Source: JAJDXO01 sp965213765
GTDB taxonomy: Bacteria > Pseudomonadota > Alphaproteobacteria > Rhodospirillales > UBA2165
Assembly: GCA_965213765.1 (NCBI GenBank)
Contig: OZ243926.1
Span: 3,658,001-3,722,000 of the forward strand
DNA: 64,000 nt
Reading direction: 5' to 3'
Shown: one piece after another, positions 1 to 8,130 of the stretch
How the letters are laid out: the number at the start of each line of letters is the position of its first letter
Position numbering within the stretch: position 1 is the first letter of the stretch
Position numbers and translations under genes: made by a program
The notes under the pieces: model-generated
Seen by the model: only the letters and a program-made list of their open reading frames with translations
What the model was told of the DNA's origin: nothing
Database searches by the model: none

Positions 1-2
1 GC

Positions 3-803
3 AGCCTCGAGTTTGAAGGGCGCGACATAATTCACATTACCAAGGAAGAAATGCGGCAGCTGCGCCAACGGATGCAGATCATCTATCAGGATCCGTATTC
101 ATCGCTCAATCCGCGGATGAAGGCCGCCGATATCGTCGGCGAGCCGCTGAAAGTTCACAATATCGTTTCCGGCAGCGCATTACGTGAACGCGTGGAGGGG
201 CTATTCGAGCGGGTAGGCCTGCGGCCCGACCAATTGGACAATTACCCCCATCAATTCTCGGGCGGACAACGCCAACGAATTGGCATCGCGCGCGCATTGG
301 CACTCAGTCCCAGCCTCATCGTCGGCGACGAACCGGTATCGGCACTGGACGTTTCCATCCAGGCACAGGTCATCAATCTGCTGATGGATCTGCAGGAAGA
401 TTACGATCTGTCCTACCTGTTCATCGCCCACGACCTTGCCGTGGTCGAGCATATCAGCCAACGAATTGGCGTCATGTATCTCGGACGCATCGTTGAGTTG
501 ACGGACAAGCGGACACTGTTCGCAAATCCGCTGCATCCGTATAGCGAGGCGTTGCTCTCAGCGGTGCCAATTCCTGATCCTGGGGTAACCCGCGATGACC
601 GGGTTATTTTGACCGGCGATGTGCCGAGCCCGATCAACCCTCCCGAGGGCTGTCACTTCCATGCCCGCTGTCCCTATGCGACCGAAAGATGCCGGATGGA
701 ATCCCCGAGCCTCAAGGAAGTGGAACCGGAACATTGGGTATCGTGCCACCTGCACGAGGGAAATGTAGCGGACCCGACAGAATCACAACCTGAACGGATT
801 TAA
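3..803 (+). CDS. Oligopeptide/dipeptide ABC transporter ATP-binding protein (5' end outside window)
   Basis: The reading frame is open from base 3, so the gene begins upstream and the ATG at 51 is internal. Visible ATPase motifs are the Q-loop (IIYQDP), the signature FSGGQRQR, Walker B followed by the D-loop (LIVGDEPVSALD) and the H-loop (IAHDL). Walker A lies before the window. The C-terminal tail has the Cys-containing extension typical of oligopeptide/dipeptide ATPases (CHFHARCPYATERC), which supports a DppF/OppF-like subunit energising peptide import at the inner membrane. The stop codon TAA falls at the very edge of an inverted-repeat element that starts at about 800, so the last codons may have been affected by that insertion. 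The substrate cannot be deduced. Confidence 0.93.
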   Translation, partial: SLEFEGRDIIHITKEEMRQLRQRMQIIYQDPYSSLNPRMKAADIVGEPLKVHNIVSGSALRERVEGLFERVGLRPDQLDNYPHQFSGGQRQRIGIARALALSPSLIVGDEPVSALDVSIQAQVINLLMDLQEDYDLSYLFIAHDLAVVEHISQRIGVMYLGRIVELTDKRTLFANPLHPYSEALLSAVPIPDPGVTRDDRVILTGDVPSPINPPEGCHFHARCPYATERCRMESPSLKEVEPEHWVSCHLHEGNVADPTESQPERI

Positions 804-1071
804 CCCGCATTTCTCACCAGGGTCATGGTCTGCGCGGCGCTGTCTGGTCGGCGGAGCAGGAGAGGCGCGCCGCGCGATGCGGTGACATCGGGCAAGCGCC
901 TCGACGCACGCTGTCGACCAGAGAGCGCCGCCCTTCGGGTCGCGCCCCGGCGCCCGCCCGCGGCGTCGCGGCCCTCAACCGTAGTCGCCGCTACGCTTTT
1001 CGGGCCGCTCCTGGCGGATCGGCCGCCTGGACGCGACGCAGGCCGTGACCCTGGTGAGAAATACGGGTTAA
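800..1071. repeat. MITE-like element with about 35 bp terminal inverted repeats
   Basis: Positions 800-835 and 1036-1071 are imperfect inverted repeats of about 35 bp. The outer part of the left arm reads TTAACCCGCATTTCTCACC, and the right arm read on the minus strand starts TTAACCCGTATTTCTCACC. The 200 bp interior is very GC-rich and has no convincing gene. A related motif, AACCCGCATTTCCCAAG, occurs at 4638 just before an IS1380-type transposase fragment. I therefore infer a non-autonomous derivative of an IS1380-like element. It directly abuts the stop of the ABC ATPase gene. Confidence 0.65.
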
Positions 1072-1128
1072 GCTCGGTTCTCCAAATGGAGGGATGAACC
1101 CATGAGCAACCCTCGCAGCCCGCTGAGT

Positions 1129-1653
1129 GGGGCTCGACACCGCCCGACCCAACGGAAGATGCCCAGCGGCAGAGATGACGAAGAGGCACTGACGGCTGCG
1201 ATCATCCGCTTGGCCAGTCAGTACGGCCGTTACGGCTATCGACGCATCACCGCTCTGTTGAGAGCCGAAGGCCGGCATGTGAATGTCAAGCGGGTGCAGC
1301 GCATCTGGCGGCGGGAGGGGCTGAAAGTCCCAAAGAAGCAACCGAAGCGGGGCCGGTTATGGCTCAACGACGGGTCCTGCATCCGTCGCAGGCCGTGCTG
1401 GCCCAACCATGTCCGGTCCTATGACTTCGTCATGGACCGCACCCAAGATGGAAGAAAGTTCCGTATGCGATGGCGCCGCATTACAACACCACCCGGCCGC
1501 ACAGATCGCTCCGATACGGACCGCCGGCCCCGGAAACCGTCTTGCCGAACATTGAAGGGCCGACCTACGCTGTCGATAGGCTACGTCGGCCCTTCAACTC
1601 AATCCGCGTCCAACTCTCTCATACGCAGTGGACCGCTTAACGGGGGCAGACCA
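1129..1653 (+). pseudogene. IS3-family transposase (OrfB) remnant with internal deletion
   Basis: The N-terminal part matches the HTH_21 region of IS3 OrfB (for example GRYGYRRITALLRAEG and RIWRREGLKVP) up to the start of the DDE core (YDFVMDRTQDGRKFRM, ending near 1470). The frame then jumps to the C-terminal end in another frame (YNTTRPHRSLRYGPPAPE, near 1480-1540). The catalytic core between them is deleted. The 3' end carries an IS3-like terminus (TGGTCTGCCCCCGTTAAGC on the minus strand, ending about 1653). Related termini recur as isolated scars at 17106 and 27224. The remnant separates the ABC gene from a truncated arylsulfotransferase-like gene. Confidence 0.8.
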
Positions 1654-1805
1654 CTCCTCCGTATTCCTCTACAATTTCCGCAACGATAATGCTCAGGAAG
1701 GCCGGCCCGGCGGCCGGCGACGTCCATTTCATGTTCCGCGCGTACCGCTATGCCGAGGACAGCCCCGAGATCGGCGGCCGGCTCGACGGTCAATTGGGAG
1801 TTTAA
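1654..1805 (+). pseudogene. C-terminal remnant of an arylsulfotransferase-like gene
   Basis: The last codons, read in the frame ending at the TAA of 1803-1805, give GDVHFMFRAYRY followed by a segment ending GGRLDGQLGV. This aligns closely with the C-terminus of the intact gene just downstream (GDVSFVFRAFRY, ending LAGKLGD). Sequence between 1654 and about 1700 appears to need a frame change, so the remnant is both truncated and frameshifted. It shows that two paralogues once stood in tandem and that the IS3 element removed most of the first. Confidence 0.75.
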
Positions 1806-1807
1806 CG

Positions 1808-2887
1808 ATGCGCTATCTGCAACGCGGCCTCACCCACTACGACAAGGACCGGGCAACGCCGGGCTTCACCATCTTTACGCCGTTGCGCGGCGACAGCGTG
1901 ACCTACCTGGTGAACATGGCCGGCGAAGCGGTCCATGAATGGAAGCACCACGCCGGCCCCACCAACTACGGTTACCTGCTGCCCAACGGTAATCTGCTGA
2001 TCGCCCTGCGTAGCCTCGATAGCCCGCACGAATTTGAGCGCGGCGGCATCATGCGTGAACTGGATTGGGACGGCAACGTGGTGTCGGAATATGTCGACCC
2101 CAACCAGCACCATGATCTGCGCCGCTGCGCCAACGGCAATCTCATGTATCTCGGCTGGGCGACCATGCCCGACGAATTCGCCGCACGCGTGAAAGGCGGC
2201 ACGATAGGCTCCGAGCATGAATTGGGCATGTGGGGTGATTACATCCGCGAGGTCGACCCGGCCGGCGAAACCGTCTGGCAGTGGAACGGCTGGGAGCACA
2301 TGGAGATCGAGAAGTATCCGTTGGGGCACAACTCGAACCGGCACGAGTGGGCCCATTCCAACACCCTTGTCGCGCTCGAGGACGGCAACGCCCTGATCTG
2401 TTTCCGGCATATCTCGATGGTCGGCATCATCGATAAGGCCACCAATCAGTTCACCTGGCATCGCCAGGATCCGAAATGGGGCGGGCCGCACGACATCCAG
2501 TTCCTCGATAACGGCAATATGATGATCTTCGCCAACGGCGATGAGCAGACGCCGCGCGGCTCCAAGGTCATCGAATTCGATCAGAAGTCCGGCGAGACGG
2601 TGTGGGAATACCAGGGCAATCCCAGTCACACCTTCGACAGCTTCTTCATCTCCGGCTGCCAGCGGCTGGCGTCGGGCAACACGCTGATCTGCGAGGGCAT
2701 CTGGGGGCGCATCTTCGAGGTCACGCCCGAGGGCGACGTGGTGTGGGAATACATCAACCCGCACACCGCACCGCAGAAACCGCCGGGACCGGCGATCGGC
2801 GATGTCAGCTTCGTCTTCCGCGCTTTCCGCTACGATCCTGACGGCCCGGAAATCCAGGGCCGACTTGCCGGCAAACTAGGGGATTAG
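1808..2887 (+). CDS. Arylsulfotransferase-like beta-propeller protein
   Basis: This 359-residue protein starts at ATG 1808, three bases after the stop of the truncated paralogue. A longer open frame from 1628 runs through IS3 sequence and is not a credible start. The protein is built of repeated blades with motifs of the type LLPNGNLL, DWDGNVV, LASGNTLICEGIWGR and GDVVWEY, which are characteristic of the ASST/Arylsulfotran_2 family of PQQ-like propellers. Family members transfer sulfate between phenolic compounds, but many homologues of this size are uncharacterised. No signal peptide is visible, so it may be cytoplasmic, unlike periplasmic ASST. A paralogue lies at 22429 and a decayed, more distant ASST at 27496. 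Confidence 0.75.
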   Translation: MRYLQRGLTHYDKDRATPGFTIFTPLRGDSVTYLVNMAGEAVHEWKHHAGPTNYGYLLPNGNLLIALRSLDSPHEFERGGIMRELDWDGNVVSEYVDPNQHHDLRRCANGNLMYLGWATMPDEFAARVKGGTIGSEHELGMWGDYIREVDPAGETVWQWNGWEHMEIEKYPLGHNSNRHEWAHSNTLVALEDGNALICFRHISMVGIIDKATNQFTWHRQDPKWGGPHDIQFLDNGNMMIFANGDEQTPRGSKVIEFDQKSGETVWEYQGNPSHTFDSFFISGCQRLASGNTLICEGIWGRIFEVTPEGDVVWEYINPHTAPQKPPGPAIGDVSFVFRAFRYDPDGPEIQGRLAGKLGD

Positions 2888-3132
2888 CCTCGCGCGACTG
2901 GCGAAATTTGGGTCCGCTCATAACCTGGAAACCGCTCTAGGACCAGCCTCACCGAATGCCGCCTTTCGACCGATCCGGACTCTGCCCCACTCCGGAGATT
3001 CCTCGGATTGTTCGCGCCTTGACTTCCTCCAATATAATTGAAATCGGCAGACTCCGGGAAAGAGCCGACGGGATTGTTTTGTCAACGCCGGCCGCCCGGC
3101 CCGCGCCGCCACGTCAAGCGGGGCGCTCGTAC
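2888..3132. other. Intergenic region, no gene recognised
   Basis: This stretch lies between the convergent arylsulfotransferase-like gene and the Bug-family gene. Short open frames here have no recognisable protein features. I see no repeat or RNA gene. Confidence 0.5.
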
Positions 3133-3175
3133 CAAAAGAAACGGCCGGCGGGAGACGTTAACCTCCAACCGGCCG
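3133..3175 (-). terminator. Rho-independent terminator of the Bug-family gene
   Basis: On the minus strand a GC-rich hairpin (arms at 3142-3154 and 3163-3175, CGGCCGG paired with CCGGCCG plus GGAG/CTCC) is followed by a T-rich run (TTTCTTTT). It sits just past the stop of the gene ending at 3191, as expected for intrinsic termination. Confidence 0.75.
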
Positions 3176-3190
3176 ATGTCTCGAATATTT

Positions 3191-4297
3191 CTATTTCTTC
3201 TTTTTCTTGCCGACCTTCACGTTGACCAATTGTTTCATGCCCTTGACGGCCTCGGCCGAAATATTTCGGTAGCCCTTGGTCAGCCATTCAGCTTCCTTGC
3301 CAACCAGGTAGTTGGGAATGACCTTGAACTGTTTCTTATAGTCTTTCAGAAACTGCGGATCCTTGATCATCTTCGCATAGGCTGCGCGCAGTTCCTCAAC
3401 GCGTTCGGCAGGGACATCCTTGGGCGCAAACAGAATTTGCGACCGGGTATTGTAAGTGGAGAACCATTTATAGGCTTCCCACAAGGGACCGGATGGCAGT
3501 TTGCCGCCGTGGGCGTCTTTGTAGTAGTCGACGAAATGCTTGATGTTCGACGGATAGCGTTCGGTCAGCTTGAGGTGATTGCCGTTCTTATCCAGCGCTG
3601 AATGGTAATAGACGGCAACCGCTGTGCCCTTCTTCAGCAAATCATTTTCGTAGAACGCGACATGACCGGTGTGACCGGTGGTGACATAGTTGACCTCATT
3701 TTGCATGAGGGCGGACTTGAGCTTGGGCTGGTTTCGGTAGCCAGGCACGTAGCGGTATTTCACGCCCAAAATATGGAGCGGCATGCGCGCGAAAATATCC
3801 AACGAGGAGTTGGGGCCGCGGCCGCCGACCACCAAGCTGCCCGCCTTGATCATATCGCCTGCTTGCTTGATGCCGGTGCCCGCGGTGGAGGAGACGATTG
3901 AGACGAAACTGGTATCCTGCGCGCCGACAACCTGAAATTCCGCCGGCTCGAACCGGATGCCCGGCAATCCGATGAGCTTGGCGAACTGATTTGGCGGACC
4001 GAAGGCGAGTGTCAGTCCATCGGGCCTGGCTTTTTCCGCCAAGAAGTTCAACGCCTTGGCACCAGCGCCACCGGTCATATTCTTGACGATGATCTTGGTC
4101 GCGTCATTCCCAAGTTGTTTTTGCATGCCCTGCATGACGGCGCGGCCTGAGCGGGTCAGCCCGCCACCGGCGCCGGCGCCGATGATGACGGTGACGGTCT
4201 TGCCGTCATAGTACCCGGCGGCCGTCGCGGGGGCGCCCATGGTCAACGCCAAGGCTGCGGCGACGACCGGCAGAATATGGAATTTCGATTTAATCAT
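3191..4297 (-). CDS. Bug/TctC-family periplasmic substrate-binding protein
   Basis: This 368-residue protein has an N-terminal signal peptide (MIKSKFHILPVVAAALAL, cleavage near APATAAG). It has the hallmark start of the tripartite tricarboxylate transporter binding proteins: the YYDGKTVTVIIGAGAGGG loop after the signal, then a two-lobed binding domain. Family members capture carboxylates in the periplasm and hand them to TctAB-type permeases. No permease genes are adjacent, so it is an orphan binding protein, as is common in this family. The C-terminus ends in a run of lysines. The ligand is unknown. A second, truncated Bug-family signal region is found at 27345. Confidence 0.85.
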   Translation of the reverse strand: MIKSKFHILPVVAAALALTMGAPATAAGYYDGKTVTVIIGAGAGGGLTRSGRAVMQGMQKQLGNDATKIIVKNMTGGAGAKALNFLAEKARPDGLTLAFGPPNQFAKLIGLPGIRFEPAEFQVVGAQDTSFVSIVSSTAGTGIKQAGDMIKAGSLVVGGRGPNSSLDIFARMPLHILGVKYRYVPGYRNQPKLKSALMQNEVNYVTTGHTGHVAFYENDLLKKGTAVAVYYHSALDKNGNHLKLTERYPSNIKHFVDYYKDAHGGKLPSGPLWEAYKWFSTYNTRSQILFAPKDVPAERVEELRAAYAKMIKDPQFLKDYKKQFKVIPNYLVGKEAEWLTKGYRNISAEAVKGMKQLVNVKVGKKKKK

Positions 4298-4637
4298 GTC
4301 TGTAACTCCCTCCCTGTAACCCTGGTCTGATTGTTAGGTGTCGAAAGTATAGGATATATCGGGTTAAGTTGGCGACTCCGGCGTGCTGCGGGGGCGCATC
4401 GCTTCTGTGTGGCGATTTCCTGGTTCGGGTCGAACGATCCAATCGTCGTAAGCCGACCGGCGTCGCCCGCTCCACTCCGCGGCAGCGGCGGCGGTGCCGT
4501 GCTCGGCGACCAAAGATTTCGCCACCAAGCCCGAAGAAGGGCTGCCCTGCGTACGCTTCCTTCTGCCCCTTCTGCATCTCATGCGGCATCACGGTGAAGC
4601 GGAGGAATTTGCGCCCACCAACTAATCGGATGTCATT
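4298..4637. other. Intergenic region, no gene recognised
   Basis: This is the upstream region of the Bug-family gene and presumably holds its promoter. Open frames on both strands look like noise. A short stretch near 4455-4490 resembles one near 23494-23527 (CTCCGCGGCAGCGGCG core), which suggests shared decayed sequence of unknown origin. Confidence 0.4.
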
Positions 4638-4826
4638 CAACCCGCATTTCCCAAGTGACTGCTTTGCCTGATGCCTGATTGGCACGATTCTGCCATAAGA
4701 ATCACTGGCTTGAAGGTGTCGGAGGGCGGCTCGGATGCGGTATCCGGAGGGTGAATCGGATCATGGGCCACTCCGGCCCCTTTTCGACCGCCGCCTGAAA
4801 CTGGAGTTCCACGGATCGCGGGTGAC
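4638..4826 (+). pseudogene. IS1380-type transposase N-terminal fragment with element end
   Basis: A terminus-like motif (AACCCGCATTTCCCAAG, 4638) is followed by a short frame containing LFDRRLKLEFHGSRVT (about 4777-4826). This is the conserved beginning of IS1380-family transposases. The match ends abruptly and the rest of the transposase is absent. The terminus resembles the inverted repeats of the small element at 800-1071. Confidence 0.6.
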
Positions 4827-5097
4827 AGGATCGGTGCGCCCGGACCGGACCGGATCGCCGGCAAAAATGCCATTCCGGGCCACCAATGCCGCCACTTGGT
4901 TTCCAAACATGTATGGCAAAGACTGACAGGGATGCGCTCAGTTACCCTACAGACGCCATAACTGTTATATTTCCTTGGGTTACGCCGATATCGAGACCGC
5001 CGCACCATGCCAGGGATGCGCACGCATACCCTCCGATTTGATTTCAGGTGTTGACTATCGTGTTGCTATTCCGGGCGTCTTGCGATAGATTCGGCCC

Positions 5098-6142
5098 ATG
5101 ACCGAACCCAACTCCGCAAAGCGCGTGGCCCGGGTGAAACTCACCCTCACCAAGCGCACCGTCGAGGCGCTGGAGCCCGCCGGCAAGTCCTGGATCGCAT
5201 GGGACGACAAGCTGGTCGGCTTCGGCTGCCGCGTCCAGCCCTCGGGCACCAAGTCCTTCATCGTCAACTACCGTCCCGGCGACGGCGGCCGCAAGGCGCC
5301 CAACAAGCGCGTCGTCATCGGACGCTTCGGCCGGATCACCCCCGACCAGGCCCGCACCAGGGCGAAGGACCTGCTCGGGCGGGTCGCCCGGGGCGAGGAC
5401 CCGGCGGGCGAGCGGGCCGAGGCGCGGGGCGTGCCGACCCTGGCCGAGGCCTTCGAGACCTACATGAAGGCCAACCCGAACCGTGCGGACAACACCGTCA
5501 GCCTCTACCGCCTGAACCTGCGGGTCAATCTCGGCGACTGGGTCAAGCGCCGGCTGGACGCGATCACCCGCCAGGATGTGGAGGACCGGTTCAACCTGAT
5601 CACCGGCAGGCACGGCTGGGCCGGGGCCAACCAGACGATGTCGATGCTGCGCTCGATCTACCGCCGGCCCTGCGTCGACCACGAGGGCTTGCGCAATCCG
5701 GTCGAGCTGTGGCTGGCGGCGGGCGGGCGGTTCAACCGCAAGCGGCGGCGGCGCATCGCGGGTCCGGCGGAGGTATTGCCGCGCTGGCGGGCGGGCATCG
5801 AGGCCGTGGCGCTCAAGCCGGCGACCCGCGATATCTTCCTGACCGGGCTGTACACCGGCATGCGGGTGGGCGAGGTGGTGTCGCTGCGCTGGGAGCGGGT
5901 CGACCTGGAGCGGCGCATTCTCCGGGTCGAGGAGACCAAGACCGGCGAGCCGCTGGAGCTTCCGGTCACCCGGCAGCTTGCGGCGATCTTCGAGCGCCGC
6001 CGGGCGGCGTGCGCCGAGCCCGGCGCGGAACCGGAGGGCTGGCTGTTTCCGTCGCGGAGTAAGAGCGGGCCGGGTCATGTCTTGCAACTGTCCAAGTTCT
6101 ATCGCGCCATCACCGGGGCCGCCGGGACCCGCTTCTGGTTTC
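5098..6142 (+). pseudogene. Tyrosine integrase, 3' truncated
   Basis: The N-terminal DUF4102-like integrase arm (KLTLTKRTVEALEPAGK, IAWDDKLVGFGCRVQPSG) and core-binding region are followed by the first catalytic block with its arginine (LYTGMRVGEVVSLRW, about residues 260-275). The homology stops at FWFH, about residue 348. This is just where the HxxR and catalytic tyrosine blocks should begin, so the enzyme cannot be active. The remaining codons to 6240 read antisense into a fragment of another gene. The gene was of the phage/ICE integrase type and probably marks an old genomic island end. No tRNA gene or attachment repeat is visible beside it. Confidence 0.85.
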
Positions 6143-6543
6143 ATCACCCACGAAAGGAGTGGATTAGGGTCGCACCCGTTGGTGAACCGCGTGACCTGCC
6201 CGGTGCTCTCATAGAGAAAGGGCAAGGGTTTGGCATTTGAGATCCACTTGAGCTTTGCTTTGGCGTAGCCTTCCGATTGCTCCTCAACCGTGGTGAGCTT
6301 AGCTCCCCAGCTGTCCGGCTTGGCCTCGATGACGCCGACGGCCTGTCTGTCGGCGAAGAGAACGTAGTCTGCTGGTCCGATTTCGGTCTGGTATTCGCGC
6401 ACCGCGATGCCCGGACCTGCGTTGAAGTCCAGCGCGTTCTTATCCTGCACGTGCCAGCCCGCCGCCCGGAGTCGACCGTCGATCCGGTCGCGGGCAACGT
6501 GTTCCGGGGTCTGGCTGACGTCAGGTGGCACGCGGTCGCTCAC
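6141..6543 (-). pseudogene. Type I restriction enzyme HsdR, N-terminal fragment
   Basis: Starting at ATG 6543, about 134 codons match the N-terminal nuclease region of HsdR-like restriction subunits. Visible pieces are REYQTEIGPADYVLFADRQA, VGVIEAKP (the D..E-x-K nuclease signature region) and a segment ending NGCDPNPLLSWVMKPE. Homology stops at about 6141, and the open frame then continues to 5044 only as the antisense shadow of the integrase. The helicase and translocase domains are gone. No hsdM or hsdS is nearby. The shared breakpoint with the integrase suggests one deletion removed both 3' halves. Confidence 0.75.
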
Positions 6544-6649
6544 GCCTTTGCGCTGTCACGAGAGGCGAGGTCAGACAGGCAATCGCGACGGCAATCGACT
6601 TCCTGGACCGGATCGAACACTCGACGAAGACGCGGGTCGGGAGCAATTT

Positions 6650-7099
6650 TCATTGCGGCCCCGCCTTCCATGGATCGATGGTCTCGACGCCGGTGTGGCG
6701 GAACTCGCCCGTGTTCCGGGTGACGACGGCGAGTCCGCGCGTGGCCGCCGCGGCGGCGAGGAAAGCGTCCGGCACGTGATCGTCGAGCGCTTCTCCGCGC
6801 CGTCGCTTCTCCTCCATGATCCTTGCGCAAGCTTGGGCGTCGGCCTGTGTCCAATCGACGATGCGATCCTCGAACAACTCGCCGAGAAGGTCGTGGAAGC
6901 GGTCGGCAAGACCGCGTCTGCGTCGCCCGGGTGACAAACGACCGATTCCATCCAGCACCTCCCAGACGGTGACGGACGCGAGCCCGAGGCCGTCATCGGC
7001 GATCGTGTCGAGATAAGCGGCAACCCGCGGCTCCGGCCGCGGCCGCATCATCTCGGAGACGACGTTGGTGTCTATGAGCCAGGCGAGCGGAGCGGTCAC
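6650..7099 (-). CDS. PIN-domain toxin (VapC/FitB-like)
   Basis: This 149-residue protein has the PIN fold acid residues: D in LIDTNVVSEM at the N-terminus, E in VTVWEVLDGI, and a late acidic pair (DDHVPDAFLAAAA). VapC-type PIN toxins are Mg-dependent ribonucleases that act on tRNA or rRNA. Its start overlaps the stop of the upstream ribbon-helix-helix gene by 4 bp, the usual layout for a translationally coupled toxin-antitoxin pair. The length is normal and there is no sign of damage. Confidence 0.88.
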   Translation of the reverse strand: MTAPLAWLIDTNVVSEMMRPRPEPRVAAYLDTIADDGLGLASVTVWEVLDGIGRLSPGRRRRGLADRFHDLLGELFEDRIVDWTQADAQACARIMEEKRRRGEALDDHVPDAFLAAAAATRGLAVVTRNTGEFRHTGVETIDPWKAGPQ

Positions 7100-7353
7100 G
7101 CCTGTTCCTCACCGGAGAACGACAGCGGCTTGTAGCCGCAACGGACCGGGGGCGGAAGCTCAACGCCGTGATCCTCCCCGAAATGCCGCGCGAACGCCTC
7201 GGATGGCTTCGGGCGGCGCTCGGTCTTCGCGCGCTTCTCGTGGATCAGGCGGCGGACGAACTCCTCCATCGAGACGCCGCTCTGTCGCGACTCGCGCCTG
7301 AGCCAGGACTTGTCGCCGGGGTCGATATCGCGGACGGTGATGCTGGTGCCCAT
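7096..7353 (-). CDS. Ribbon-helix-helix antitoxin (FitA-like)
   Basis: This 85-residue protein begins MGTSITVRDIDPGDKSWL, the beta-strand of a FitA/Arc-type RHH DNA-binding domain, followed by SGVSMEEFVRRLI. The C-terminal half would bind and neutralise the PIN toxin encoded immediately downstream (4 bp overlap). Such antitoxins normally repress their own promoter, which should lie upstream of 7353. No clear operator palindrome was picked out by eye. Confidence 0.85.
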   Translation of the reverse strand: MGTSITVRDIDPGDKSWLRRESRQSGVSMEEFVRRLIHEKRAKTERRPKPSEAFARHFGEDHGVELPPPVRCGYKPLSFSGEEQA

Positions 7354-7483
7354 GCTGGCGCCTCCTGTTTGGTCGGGAGCCCTGCAACGGGCAATCCGTT
7401 AATCAAAATATGCTATCAGAAATTGCAAGTCAAAGGCTTGGCCGTTCCGGACTGTCGGACACGCTGGTGGCGCAGACGTCGTC

Positions 7484-7655
7484 CTCCGCCCGACAGGCTT
7501 GGCGGAAGATCACTTGCATATCGCAACTTCTCGCGGTCATACTTCGGTCGAGTGATTTCGGTCCACATGTTGTGTCTCCATGCTCTTGCTGCACAAGGCA
7601 GTGGAGCACAACACACTGAAATCACTCAATTCATTTCGGGCCAGACACTTAGCCA
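7484..7655 (-). pseudogene. IS5-type element, 5'-end remnant
   Basis: On the minus strand the leader (GAGTGATTTCAGT then ACACAACATGTGG) and the first codons MWTEITRPKYDREKLRYASD match the beginning of the complete IS5-type copies at 34909 and 56736. Similarity ends near 7484, so only the left end of a diverged relative remains. It lies upstream of the toxin-antitoxin pair. Confidence 0.75.
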
Positions 7656-7691
7656 GCCTAGCGTGCATGGCGAGCATTAGGGAGTGATCTA

Positions 7692-7803
7692 ATGGCTGAG
7701 TTTACTCTAGCCAACAACCCGTTTTGGGTCTTGGGTGTATCGGTCAGAAACACACCAGAGGAAATCGCCGACGCCTACGAAGATGCAATGCTTGAGCTTT
7801 GCC
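7692..7803 (+). pseudogene. Truncated J-domain-like protein start
   Basis: The open frame begins MAEFTLANNPFWVLGVSVRN and continues TPEEIADAYEDAMLEL, the pattern of proteins that open with a short DnaJ-like or J-related motif (NPFxVLGV). After about 38 codons the sequence switches to the antisense of another gene start (see 7806-7857). The body of the protein is missing. Function unknown. Confidence 0.45.
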
Positions 7804-7805
7804 GC

Positions 7806-7857
7806 ACTTCAGGCAGAGCCCGGCCGCGCGGCGGGCCTCGATATCGCGGTAATCCAT
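7806..7857 (-). pseudogene. 5' stub of an unknown gene
   Basis: On the minus strand a good ribosome binding site (AGGAAGGAGG) precedes ATG 7857 and the codons MDYRDIEARRAAGLCLK. The frame then runs into the J-domain-like fragment. Only the start of the gene survives, so nothing can be said of its role. Confidence 0.4.
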
Positions 7858-7893
7858 GTCGGCCTCCTTCCTGCCAATCCGAAAACGGACGGA

Positions 7894-7928
7894 GGACGCC
7901 CCGCCGACACTGAGCCGACGGGGCGTCC
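7894..7928. terminator. Strong hairpin, possible terminator or leader structure
   Basis: Perfect 10 bp arms (GGACGCCCCG / CGGGGCGTCC) enclose a 15 nt loop. There is no long T run on either strand, so calling it a terminator is tentative. On the minus strand it lies upstream of the gene stub starting at 7857. Confidence 0.45.
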
Positions 7929-7987
7929 GGGAAGGGGGCCGTCAGCCCTTCTGGCGGCGGTCGCAGAACAACGAGGTCGAAATCGCT

Positions 7988-8013
7988 CCCATATGTTTCA
8001 TAAAACATATGGG
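7988..8013. repeat. 26 bp palindrome near RIT element end
   Basis: Perfect 11 bp arms (CCCATATGTTT / AAACATATGGG) are separated by four bases. The same ATATGTT core recurs in the inverted repeat at 8034/8108. I infer a recombinase-binding or boundary site of the adjacent recombinase trio. Confidence 0.55.
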
Positions 8014-8033
8014 GGCTTATGCTACGTGGGGTC

Positions 8034-8120
8034 ATATGTTGCGGCGGCGGTGAGTCCTTCGATCAGCTACAGATGGTTCCTTGGTTCAGCCACCGAAGAG
8101 CCCGACTCGCCGCAACATAT
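8034..8120. repeat. 13 bp inverted repeat pair downstream of recombinase trio
   Basis: ATATGTTGCGGCG (8034-8046) and its exact complement CGCCGCAACATAT (8108-8120) flank 61 bp. It lies just beyond the stop of the third recombinase at 8131. RIT elements are known to end in inverted repeats, so this is a candidate terminus. Confidence 0.5.
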
Positions 8121-8130
8121 TCCGGTGCGC

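Noticed and set aside
1802..2764. 320-residue minus-strand frame opposite the arylsulfotransferase-like gene
   Set aside because: It is a shadow produced by high GC at third positions. The sense strand has repeated propeller motifs.
5044..6543. 499-residue minus-strand open frame
   Set aside because: Only the first 134 codons (HsdR-like) are real. The rest is antisense to the integrase with biased, low-complexity composition.
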